Source of the DNA: Microbulbifer celer
Lineage (GTDB): Bacteria > Pseudomonadota > Gammaproteobacteria > Pseudomonadales > Cellvibrionaceae
Direction of reading: 5' to 3'
DNA length: 64,000 nucleotides
NCBI RefSeq assembly: GCF_020991125.1
Contig: NZ_CP087715.1
Coordinates: forward strand, 806,001-870,000
This document shows, in pieces, positions 8,244 to 15,172 of the stretch; the first letter of the stretch is position 1, and each line of letters begins with the position of its first letter. Made by a program: the position numbers and the translations under genes. The notes under the pieces were generated by a model. The model did no database searches and was not told where the DNA came from. It was given only the letters and a program-made list of their open reading frames with translations.

Positions 8244-8501
8244 CTACCGATAAACCCCCGACCGGTGTCCAACCCGAATCACCGTCACCACCAACCGATC
8301 ATCAATAATCTCGTAAACAATACGATAAGAACCCTGCCGCACCCGGTAATGCTCCGATCCGGTCAGCTTGATACAACCCTCCCCGCGGGGATCTTCAGCC
8401 AGCTGCTCAATACGCTTGAGAATCCGCGCAACATCCCTTTTGGGGATAGCACGTAAATCCTTCGCAACGGATTTCTTAAACGCAATCTTATATTTTGCCA
8501 T
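8244..8501 (-). CDS. RelE/ParE-family toxin
   Basis: An 85-residue protein with the family pattern: N-terminal YKIAFKKSVAKDLRAIP, the middle LTGSEHYRVRQGSYRIVYEI and the end VVTVIRVGHRSGVYR. Members are either mRNA interferases or gyrase poisons; the sequence alone does not decide which. It overlaps the end of the antitoxin gene upstream by 14 nt and depends on the same promoter. The module sits inside the A-B-C array, between B3 and unit 2. Confidence 0.88.
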   Translation of the reverse strand: MAKYKIAFKKSVAKDLRAIPKRDVARILKRIEQLAEDPRGEGCIKLTGSEHYRVRQGSYRIVYEIIDDRLVVTVIRVGHRSGVYR

Positions 8502-8721
8502 GCTGCTTCAGATCATCCAGCAGGGCCTCATAGGTCATCTCGGGCTCTTCCACCCGTGAGCGGATCGCTTCCAGATCTTCCTGATCTTCACGCATCAACA
8601 ACCGCACCGCCTCATCCACCAACTCAGAGAGCGAAGTGTGGGAAGTGGCCGCGCGCAGTTTCAAAGCCTGGTGAATGGCGGGGTCAAAATAGACCGTGGA
8701 ACGTTTGGAAAGGTTGCTCAC
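8488..8721 (-). CDS. Ribbon-helix-helix (CopG-type) antitoxin
   Basis: A 77-residue protein. The N-terminal ribbon-helix-helix is STVYFDPAIHQALKLRAATSH and LSELVDEAVRLLMRED; the acidic C-terminus (EEPEMTYEALLDDLKQHGK) would bind the toxin. It is the first gene of the pair, as usual for RHH/RelE modules, and should repress its own promoter through the palindrome found in the spacer at 8760-8777. Confidence 0.88.
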   Translation of the reverse strand: MSNLSKRSTVYFDPAIHQALKLRAATSHTSLSELVDEAVRLLMREDQEDLEAIRSRVEEPEMTYEALLDDLKQHGKI

Positions 8722-8756
8722 AAGGGCTCTCCCGGGACTATAGAGATACTTTTGGC

Positions 8757-8784
8757 ATTATAGCGTTATAACGCTATTGGTCAA
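8757..8784 (-). promoter_or_regulatory. Promoter with embedded operator for the RHH/RelE module
   Basis: Read on the minus strand: TTGACC (8784-8779), a 16-nt spacer, and TATAAT (8762-8757), close to the sigma-70 consensus. The spacer is filled by a perfect 18-nt palindrome ATAGCGTTATAACGCTAT (8760-8777), the likely binding site of the antitoxin. The antitoxin ATG lies 36 nt downstream of the -10 box. Confidence 0.8.
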
Positions 8785-9016
8785 TTTTTGCTCGGGGCTC
8801 GTCCTGTGACTGTGGGGCTTATCTATCCTGCATGACATCGTTACACCACACTAGATCCGGTATCCAGGAATCTGGAGCAGGGCTGTCGCCACCAACTTGG
8901 CACTACCGTACCCCAACTATTTTTGCCTGTGTTTTTGCGTATTTGGTAGTCTTTCGCGCTTACCGGATTGACCGATCCGGCTCAAGGAACAACCTCGTTC
9001 GCAGAAGGAAATTGCC

Positions 9017-10312
9017 ATGGGACAGCCGCCGTCCATTCAGCCTAATACCCAGCCATCCAATGCACTCCAAAGTTGGGGCAGCCGCGAATCCGGCCGCGCC
9101 ATCTTCGCAAACGGCAGTCACCGACAACTGCTGGATAACTTCCGCCAATTAAGTGCCCAGCAGAGCAGCGAAGGCTTTCACGCACAAGCCCTCGTCAAAG
9201 CCGTAGACAGCCTTCGCGGTCCCGCCAGCCCCGTCAACAGCATGCTCAAACCGAATCACCCCACCCGGCGTTTATTGGTGGCAGGGGGTTTTGAGATTGA
9301 GTATGAACTGAACAGTTACTATGGGGATTGCCAGACGGATGTGCAGATTGTGGATATCCGGTTGCTGGGAGATGACGCAAATGCTGGGCGACGGCCAGCG
9401 CTATGGAAGGTTAAACACAAACGGCAGGGATGGGTAAGAGGTAGTGAGCCAACACCCAAACTCACAAGAACCGAGACCCTGATCGGTAGCGCCAAGGCTC
9501 CACTCAAGCTGGGAATCAATGGCCAAAGTGAAAGCCTTCGCGACTCTCTACAAGTTGTAGGCGAGCACATCAGCCGCGGTGATAGTAAAAAGCATGCGGA
9601 CCTGAAGAAAAGTGGTTTTCAACTGGTGTACGTACCGCCGGAAAATAGCGCCTGGGCCGCGGGCTGGCGTACCTTGAAGTCCCTCGGCAACAGCGGCAGT
9701 GAGCAGCAGCGACTGGCGGCGCATATGGTAGCGGCACATATGTTTGAGGCTCACCAGCAGGGCCTGCATGTAGAATGGACGAGCCAGGGCGAGGGCGCCT
9801 GGGTGTTGATAGAAGCCATGCAGCACCTGAAACAGCAAAATATCGACCTGGACCAGCGGCAGAAGATTTTTTTGAGTGACCATACCCGCAGCCAGTTTGA
9901 AGCGGACCGCTACCGCCGTGCTCTCAATATGGATATCAGCGATGAAAAATGGCTCAGTGCCGCTGAAGGCCTACCGCAGGAAATCGGAGGTCGCAACTTC
10001 GGCCTTGCTCCACTATTGAGTGAAGGCAATGAGCTGATTCACCATACACCGCGAGGGGAGCGGTTGGGTCAAACCGTCAAAATCTGCTGGGAACTCGGTG
10101 ATTATCTGGTAAAAAAATGGGGAACAGCCGGGACGGCAGCGGGGCTCGCCGTTGCAACCGGAGGAAACGCCGCACTGGCATTGGCGGTAGTGAAGGCGCT
10201 GCACAAGGCGACCCCAATGCTTATATCCTCGCTGCCCGGCGCCAGGGATCACTATTTCAAAAGTACCGGCGACCAGCTGCGGCAAATGATCAATAACCGC
10301 GCCAAGCGCTGA
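9017..10312 (+). CDS. Gene A, copy 2: unknown 431-residue protein, possible hydrolase fold
   Basis: No family recognised with confidence. There is no signal peptide. Residues 202-300 read like part of an alpha/beta hydrolase: LVYVPPENSAWAAGW, then HQQGLHVEWTSQGEGAWVLIEAM, where Ser256 in TSQGEG stands where the nucleophile elbow (HSQGG) would be, followed by strand KIFLSDHTRS. No catalytic Asp/His assignment is possible by eye. Residues 370-393 (AGTAAGLAVATGGNAALALAVV) are hydrophobic and could enter a membrane. The tail 404-425 (SSLPGARDHYFKSTGDQ...) resembles the end of protein C. The ATG is preceded by GAAGGAAATTGCC, a good ribosome binding site. B4 and C2 follow closely, so A2-B4-C2 is likely one operon. 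Confidence 0.8.
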   Translation: MGQPPSIQPNTQPSNALQSWGSRESGRAIFANGSHRQLLDNFRQLSAQQSSEGFHAQALVKAVDSLRGPASPVNSMLKPNHPTRRLLVAGGFEIEYELNSYYGDCQTDVQIVDIRLLGDDANAGRRPALWKVKHKRQGWVRGSEPTPKLTRTETLIGSAKAPLKLGINGQSESLRDSLQVVGEHISRGDSKKHADLKKSGFQLVYVPPENSAWAAGWRTLKSLGNSGSEQQRLAAHMVAAHMFEAHQQGLHVEWTSQGEGAWVLIEAMQHLKQQNIDLDQRQKIFLSDHTRSQFEADRYRRALNMDISDEKWLSAAEGLPQEIGGRNFGLAPLLSEGNELIHHTPRGERLGQTVKICWELGDYLVKKWGTAGTAAGLAVATGGNAALALAVVKALHKATPMLISSLPGARDHYFKSTGDQLRQMINNRAKR

Positions 10313-10337
10313 TCCAGCCGCGATACGGGACTTCACT

Positions 10338-11408
10338 ATGTTATTTGGCAATGAAAAGAACCCCAAGGGGCCCAGTTGGCGCAAGTCGCGTAGGATTGAA
10401 AAGGACCTTTCCAGTACCAGGGTCAGTTTTGTCGCGCCACCTTACCGCCCGCCAATCTATGGTCAGGGGCCGATGGAAAATCAAGCGGACAGCTTTGATC
10501 TGGACAGCTCGGAAATATGGCTTCCCCACGAACAGGAAAGTCGGGACGGTGCCAAGCGTATCAGCCACGAGGTGGAAATCTGGACCAGCGGATGGAATTT
10601 TACCGGTCGCCCTTTGCTCGACGGAGAAAGCCTTGGTCGACTATTGATGCAAATCGATTTGGTGGAAGCACGAGATCAGCCAGTAAATAGTAGCCTACTC
10701 CAGCGCCGCGAACTTGCCCGGCTCGCCCAAGATTATTGTACCGATGACTATCTGGGCTCCTACCACAAAGGGCACGCCGAAGACCGCAATCCCTTTGACC
10801 TTACTCAATACCGGTGGCCCGATTACCTCGGCCCCATCAATAGCCAGTGGCTGGATCGTAATGGTGGCGAATGGCTTTATTTCGAGGCTCAACCCTTGCA
10901 CCAGCACGGAGATAGTTTTTATTGGCTACACTCCATTGGCCACCAGCGCTGCCTGCGCGTGCGCTTTTTGGTCGAACGCTCCATCCCAAACGCTGGCAAC
11001 CCCTACCGCGAACAACGGTCACCACTGGACAACTATCGCCAGCTGATGGAAAACATCATGGATTCCATGACAGTGGAACTTTCCGAAGCCGCCAGTATCG
11101 AGAAGTCCAATATCCACAACGCGGATGGTGACTATCCCTTGCCCCACTGCACCGAGCAGCTGGTAAAGGAGGCCAAGCACACCCTCTACATGTGGAGTGG
11201 GGCTGGTTATACCGATAGAACCCAACCCAAGCAAGGTGGAGACCACCGCGCCCCCAAGGAAGACGTGGCCGCATTTATCTACCAGCGCGTTCAACCCCGG
11301 CCGCTGCCCGGCTGTCTGGCCATCGGGCAGGCATTTTTATCCGACAACGAATCAGGCCCTACGCCATCCCCCCAGGCGGACGCCCCAAAACTTTCCCAGA
11401 ACGGGTAA
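10338..11408 (+). CDS. Gene B, copy 4: unknown 356-residue protein
   Basis: Intact member of the B family, with the same landmarks as B1. Its first third is nearly identical to B3, its last third to B1 and B3, but the middle has many private changes (WTSGWNFTGRP, SLGRLLMQIDLVEARDQPVNSSLLQRREL, WPDYLGPINSQW). This pattern of conserved ends and a variable middle suggests either selection on a recognition surface or recombination between copies. It follows A2 by 25 bp and precedes C2 by 44 bp. Confidence 0.8.
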   Translation: MLFGNEKNPKGPSWRKSRRIEKDLSSTRVSFVAPPYRPPIYGQGPMENQADSFDLDSSEIWLPHEQESRDGAKRISHEVEIWTSGWNFTGRPLLDGESLGRLLMQIDLVEARDQPVNSSLLQRRELARLAQDYCTDDYLGSYHKGHAEDRNPFDLTQYRWPDYLGPINSQWLDRNGGEWLYFEAQPLHQHGDSFYWLHSIGHQRCLRVRFLVERSIPNAGNPYREQRSPLDNYRQLMENIMDSMTVELSEAASIEKSNIHNADGDYPLPHCTEQLVKEAKHTLYMWSGAGYTDRTQPKQGGDHRAPKEDVAAFIYQRVQPRPLPGCLAIGQAFLSDNESGPTPSPQADAPKLSQNG

Positions 11409-11452
11409 TCATTGATCTATTGACTTTCAAGATTAAAGACACTGCAAAAATT

Positions 11453-11854
11453 ATGAAAGAATATTCACTAAAGTTCTGGTTGTTTACTTGGGAAGTTTTT
11501 GGGGTAAGTGTCTTATTGATTGGTGTGGCAGGTATCGACCATCATTTCGGAACCTTTTGGGGAATTCTTGCCGTAGTAGCTTACAAATTGAGAATTCACC
11601 TGATTATTGCCGCATATTATGGCGCAGTTGATGTATTACTTTGGGACGCCAATATTGCCCTGCTTTATGCTGCCGTTTTGCCAGCATGGTATCTATTCCG
11701 GGTTGTGGTGTCATCCTTGCCGGGCGCTCGAGACATCTACTACACAGGAACCTGGAATCAGATAAAATATTTGACCAAAAGGTACAGAAGCAAATTCGGT
11801 GCGCGACAAACAGATCAAGATACCCCGGAGTTGGATCGGGCGGATTCGGAGTAG
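11453..11854 (+). CDS. Gene C, copy 2: small unknown membrane protein
   Basis: Near-identical to C1 (4544); changes include KEYSLKF for KEYLLKF and RQTDQDTPE for RQIDRDTPE. The ATG at 11453 is chosen because it is the start shared with C1; an in-frame TTG at 11420 would add 11 residues. Three hydrophobic segments, then the SSLPGARD tail that recalls protein A. The high conservation of C against the variable middle of B suggests a constant role in the unit. Confidence 0.75.
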   Translation: MKEYSLKFWLFTWEVFGVSVLLIGVAGIDHHFGTFWGILAVVAYKLRIHLIIAAYYGAVDVLLWDANIALLYAAVLPAWYLFRVVVSSLPGARDIYYTGTWNQIKYLTKRYRSKFGARQTDQDTPELDRADSE

Positions 11855-11920
11855 GGGAAGAGTGCGGGCGAAACATTGCAGCTGTAGGGAGGATAAGCGC
11901 AGCGCATCCAACACTGGCTC

Positions 11921-11977
11921 CCGGATCGTTTTGTCATGCCGGCACCGGATCAAGTCCGGCATGACAAAACGATCCGG
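11921..11977. repeat. Perfect inverted repeat (dispersed family, best copy)
   Basis: Two 22-nt arms, 11921-11942 and 11956-11977, are exact reverse complements, around a 13-nt loop CACCGGATCAAGT. It is absent from the same place in unit 1, where a short unrelated segment stands instead, so it moved here, or was lost there, after duplication. Related degenerate copies occur across the left half of the window. Confidence 0.85.
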
Positions 11978-12036
11978 TGCCGGGATGACGACGCCCCGGG
12001 AACGCCGAGCCCAAGCTCGGCAAACGGTAAGAGCAC

Positions 12037-12243
12037 TCAGTGCCGAGTCTTAGAAGCCTCCAACTCCTCACTCATCACATCATCAAACACCGCCTGCCCG
12101 GGAATCTTGTGCCCCTCACTGGCCCACTCTCCCAGGTCAATCAGCTTGCACCGCTCACTGCAGAACGGCCGGAAACGGTTCTCCGGGCTCCACTCGATAA
12201 TCTTCTGGCAGGTAGGGCAATTGAGGGTAGGGCGATCAGACAT
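12037..12243 (-). CDS. yacG: DNA gyrase inhibitor YacG (zinc-binding)
   Basis: A 68-residue protein with the four zinc-binding cysteines in CPTCQK and [14 protein letters not shown], the YacG signature, and the usual IPG motif afterwards (HKIPGQAV). The family binds GyrB and inhibits gyrase, at least in E. coli. It is the last gene of pilB-pilC-pilD-coaE-yacG, a common gammaproteobacterial order, 11 nt after coaE. Fragments of this gene occur at 5068-5290 and 6468-6522 as by-products of the neighbouring array. Confidence 0.95.
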   Translation of the reverse strand: MSDRPTLNCPTCQKIIEWSPENRFRPFCSERCKLIDLGEWASEGHKIPGQAVFDDVMSEELEASKTRH

Positions 12244-12254
12244 AACAGCTATCT

Positions 12255-12875
12255 TTACAACGATTGATATTGGGAGGCCAGCACCACGTAGCGCGCATGC
12301 AACTTGTCTACCTGCGCTTCCAGCTCAGCCAGCGAAGCGTCATTATCCAGAATATCGTCTGCCTTTGCACACCGCTCCGCTCGCGGCATTTGCGCAGCCA
12401 TGATCTTGCGGATCTGCTCCGGATCATTGCCATCGCGCATACTGGCGCGCTCAAGCTGCGTCAGCTCCGGCAGATCCACCACACAGATCCGCTGCACCAG
12501 CGCTGACTGGCCAGACTCAATCAACAGCGGTGACTCCAGAATGGCATACGGAGCCGAGTGGGTCTGTGGGCTTGCCGCCAACGCAGTAACAATCTCTTCG
12601 CGGATCAACGGATGGGTCAACTCCTCCAGCCAGCGCCGTTCTGCCGGGTCATCAAACACCCGCTTGCGCAACGCCGCCCGGTCCAGGTTCCCGTCCGCCA
12701 GCAATACCTCAGCGCCAAAATGCTCCGCAATCGCCACCAACGCCGGCCGCCCCGGCTCAACCACCGTACGCGCCGCCCGATCCGCATCCACCACATTCAC
12801 CCCATGGTGTCGAAACCGCGCCGCTGCTGCAGACTTACCGCTGCCAATACCGCCCGTCAAACCCACCGTAAACAT
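12255..12875 (-). CDS. coaE: Dephospho-CoA kinase
   Basis: About 206 residues, the normal length. The P-loop is [11 protein letters not shown] at the N-terminus, followed by VVDADRAAR and the [18 protein letters not shown] and [17 protein letters not shown] motifs of CoaE. It phosphorylates dephospho-CoA at the 3'-OH of the ribose, the last step of coenzyme A synthesis. The ATG at 12875 ([10 protein letters not shown]) is preferred because the family begins only a few residues before the P-loop; an upstream ATG at 12908 would add 11 residues. Confidence 0.95.
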   Translation of the reverse strand: MFTVGLTGGIGSGKSAAAARFRHHGVNVVDADRAARTVVEPGRPALVAIAEHFGAEVLLADGNLDRAALRKRVFDDPAERRWLEELTHPLIREEIVTALAASPQTHSAPYAILESPLLIESGQSALVQRICVVDLPELTQLERASMRDGNDPEQIRKIMAAQMPRAERCAKADDILDNDASLAELEAQVDKLHARYVVLASQYQSL

Positions 12876-12932
12876 ATGAACATTCTCTAGATACGCTCGC
12901 CTCAACATGCTGAGCTGGGTCTCGGCAACAAA

Positions 12933-13823
12933 TCAACCGCTCAACCCAGAAACCCGAAAATACCACCCAATAATCTGCTCACCCCATAACATCGCAATCC
13001 ACGCCGCCCCGGCCAGGTAGGGCCCGAACGCAATCGGCAGATTCTTATCTCGCCCGGAGATCAGCGTCCAGATGATCCCCACCAGCGCACCAACCGCCGC
13101 AGATAACGGAATCACCAACAACACCGACTGCCACCCAAACCAGGCGCCAATCGCCGCAAGAATCTTGAAATCCCCCGCGCCCATGCCTTCCTTACCGGTC
13201 ACCAGCTTGAACAGGTGGAACACAGCCCACAGGGACAGGTAGCCAACAATCGCCCCGACCACCGCATCCTGCAGGGGCACAAACACCCCCCAGATATTGA
13301 TCAGCAACCCGCCCCACAACAGCGGCAGGGTGATATTGTCTGGCAGCAACTGCTTGTCAAAATCAATCCCCGTCAACGCCACCAGCGCCCAGGTAAAAAA
13401 TACCCCCGCCAGCGCCTGCCAGGTAAAGCCCAGCTGCCACACCACCACCGCAGTGAGGATACCGGTAACCAGCTCAACCAGCGGGTAGCGCTTGGAGATT
13501 GGCGTTTTACAGTGCCCGCACTTACCCCGTAGCAGCAGGTAGCTGATGATGGGAATATTCTGCCAGGGCTTGATCACCCTATTGCACTTGGGGCAGTGGG
13601 AGTGGGGGAGAACCAGGTTGAAGGTCTCGCCCAGCTGCTTCTGTTCTTCTGTAGGCGGTGCCTTTTCAAAATAGCTGTAGAAATCCCGCTGGTACTCCCG
13701 CTCCATCATGATGGGGAGGCGGTGGATAACCACGTTGAGGAAGCTGCCGATTAGCAGGCCTAAAATAAAAGCGCTGCTTATTAGCAGCGCTTGGTGAGAT
13801 AGAATTTGATCTGTCATTTGCAA
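12933..13823 (-). CDS. pilD: Type IV prepilin peptidase / N-methyltransferase
   Basis: A 296-residue polytopic inner-membrane aspartyl protease. The cytoplasmic zinc loop has two CxxC pairs (HCPKCNRVI and CGHCKTPIS), and the two catalytic aspartates lie in GIDFDKQLLPD and GMGAGDFKIL. It cleaves the leader of PilA and other pseudopilins after the glycine and N-methylates the new Phe. It lies 7 nt after pilC and may also serve a type II secretion system elsewhere, which would matter for export of the chitinases found here (inference). Confidence 0.96.
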   Translation of the reverse strand: MQMTDQILSHQALLISSAFILGLLIGSFLNVVIHRLPIMMEREYQRDFYSYFEKAPPTEEQKQLGETFNLVLPHSHCPKCNRVIKPWQNIPIISYLLLRGKCGHCKTPISKRYPLVELVTGILTAVVVWQLGFTWQALAGVFFTWALVALTGIDFDKQLLPDNITLPLLWGGLLINIWGVFVPLQDAVVGAIVGYLSLWAVFHLFKLVTGKEGMGAGDFKILAAIGAWFGWQSVLLVIPLSAAVGALVGIIWTLISGRDKNLPIAFGPYLAGAAWIAMLWGEQIIGWYFRVSGLSG

Positions 13824-13830
13824 TTGTGAC

Positions 13831-15045
13831 TCACATAACCTGACCGAGCTGGAAAATTGGGAGGTACATGGCGATCATCAGGCCTCCCACCAAAATGCCG
13901 AGTACCGCCATGATCATGGGTTCCATCAGGGTGGTCAGATTGTCGACCATGTTATCGACGGCCTCTTCATAGAAGTCTGCAGCTTTAGCCAGCATTTCAT
14001 CCAGTGCGCCTGACTCCTCGCCGATCGCGGCCATCTGTACCAGCATGGTTGGATAAAGGCCTGAGGTGCGCATGGCGCCATTGAGTGGGATACCGGTTGC
14101 CACGGAGTCGCGAATCTTGAGTGTTGCTTCCTCATACACGACATTGCCGGTAGCGCCGGCCACAGACTTGAGTGCATCAATAAGAGGAACACCGGCGGCA
14201 AAGGTGGTGGATAGCGTACGGGCAAAACGGGCGGCAATTGAGTTGTATGTGATTTGACCGATAATGGGCAGCTTCAACATGAGCTTATCGAAGAAGTTCG
14301 CCACATTCTTGTTGCGTTTCTTAACTTCCAATGTACCACCGATACCAATGACGAGAGCGATGAAAGCAAAAAACCAGTTGTCCTGCATCCACTCTGAGAT
14401 ACTAAGAACAAACAGAGTAAATGCCGGCAGTTCAGCCCCAAAACTGGAGAAAGTTTCCGCGAACTGGGGGACCACCTTCACCAGCAAAATCGCGGTAACA
14501 ACAACTGCGACCACAACTACCGCAATAGGGTAGGTCATTGCCTTTTTGATTTTCGCTTTCAGCGACTCGGTCTTCTCCTTGTAGGTGGCAATCCGGTCAA
14601 GCATTGTCTCCAGTGCACCAGATTGCTCACCTGACGCAACCAGATTACAAAAGAGATCATCAAAATAGAGTGGCTGTCGACGCAACGCATCGGCAAAAGC
14701 GGTACCCGAAGCAACATCGTCTCGAATCTTGAAGATTAGTTCTTTCAGGGCAGGATTATCCAGACCGTCAGCAACAATCTCAAAGCTTTGAACCAGAGGC
14801 ACGCCCGCTTTCATCATAGTCGCCATTTGGCGGGTGAAAATTGCAATATCGCCTGGCTTGATCCTTTTCTTACCACCGAGAAGGGGCTTGGGTTTTTTCT
14901 GGACTTTGTTGGCGATAATACCCTGGCGGCGCAGCTGGGCTTTAATCAATGCAGGGCTTGTGCCGCTTAGCTCCCCTTCAACTTTATTGCCCTTGGTATC
15001 CACACCCTTATATACGTATGTGGTTGCAATTGCGGCGTTGGCCAT
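13831..15045 (-). CDS. pilC: Type IV pilus inner-membrane platform protein PilC
   Basis: A 404-residue protein of the GspF/PilC family, with two T2SSF domains. The first starts at FTRQMATMMKAGVPLVQSFEI, the second at ARFARTLSTTFAAGVPLIDAL, each followed by a membrane hairpin (YPIAVVVVAVVVTAILLVKVVP; LMEPMIMAVLGILVGG). It couples the PilB ATPase to the growing pilus. The gap of 127 bp to pilB contains a copy of the dispersed repeat. Confidence 0.96.
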   Translation of the reverse strand: MANAAIATTYVYKGVDTKGNKVEGELSGTSPALIKAQLRRQGIIANKVQKKPKPLLGGKKRIKPGDIAIFTRQMATMMKAGVPLVQSFEIVADGLDNPALKELIFKIRDDVASGTAFADALRRQPLYFDDLFCNLVASGEQSGALETMLDRIATYKEKTESLKAKIKKAMTYPIAVVVVAVVVTAILLVKVVPQFAETFSSFGAELPAFTLFVLSISEWMQDNWFFAFIALVIGIGGTLEVKKRNKNVANFFDKLMLKLPIIGQITYNSIAARFARTLSTTFAAGVPLIDALKSVAGATGNVVYEEATLKIRDSVATGIPLNGAMRTSGLYPTMLVQMAAIGEESGALDEMLAKAADFYEEAVDNMVDNLTTLMEPMIMAVLGILVGGLMIAMYLPIFQLGQVM

Positions 15046-15117
15046 CTTGTTATTCCTGTTGGTCAGTAACTCGGAGGTTTAGTTACCTCCAATACACATT
15101 CACGCTCTACTGTTCAT

Positions 15118-15158
15118 TCATCGTCTTTCCGAGCTTGACCCGGAATCCAGCACTTGGG
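15118..15158 (-). repeat. Dispersed repeat copy between pilB and pilC
   Basis: TCGTCTTTCCGAGCTTGACCC then GGAATCCAGCAC, a variant of the GTCATCCCGGACTTGATCC-type repeat. It lies inside the pilBCD transcription unit. Confidence 0.55.
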
Positions 15159-15172
15159 GGCTTAGTTAACGA

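Larger units (their letters stand above)
8892..12243 (+). repeat. Large direct repeat, unit 2 (A2-B4-C2-yacG)
   Basis: The intact counterpart of 1983-5290. It starts at the same CCAACTTGGCACTACCG sequence and runs through A, B and C into the functional yacG. Relative to unit 1 it has a 3-nt longer A and an extra inverted repeat at 11921-11977 before yacG. Confidence 0.9.

Noticed and set aside
1983-12243. The array as a prophage or integrative element with att sites
   Set aside because: No integrase, phage structural gene or tRNA end is present; the repeated ends are explained by tandem duplication with yacG.
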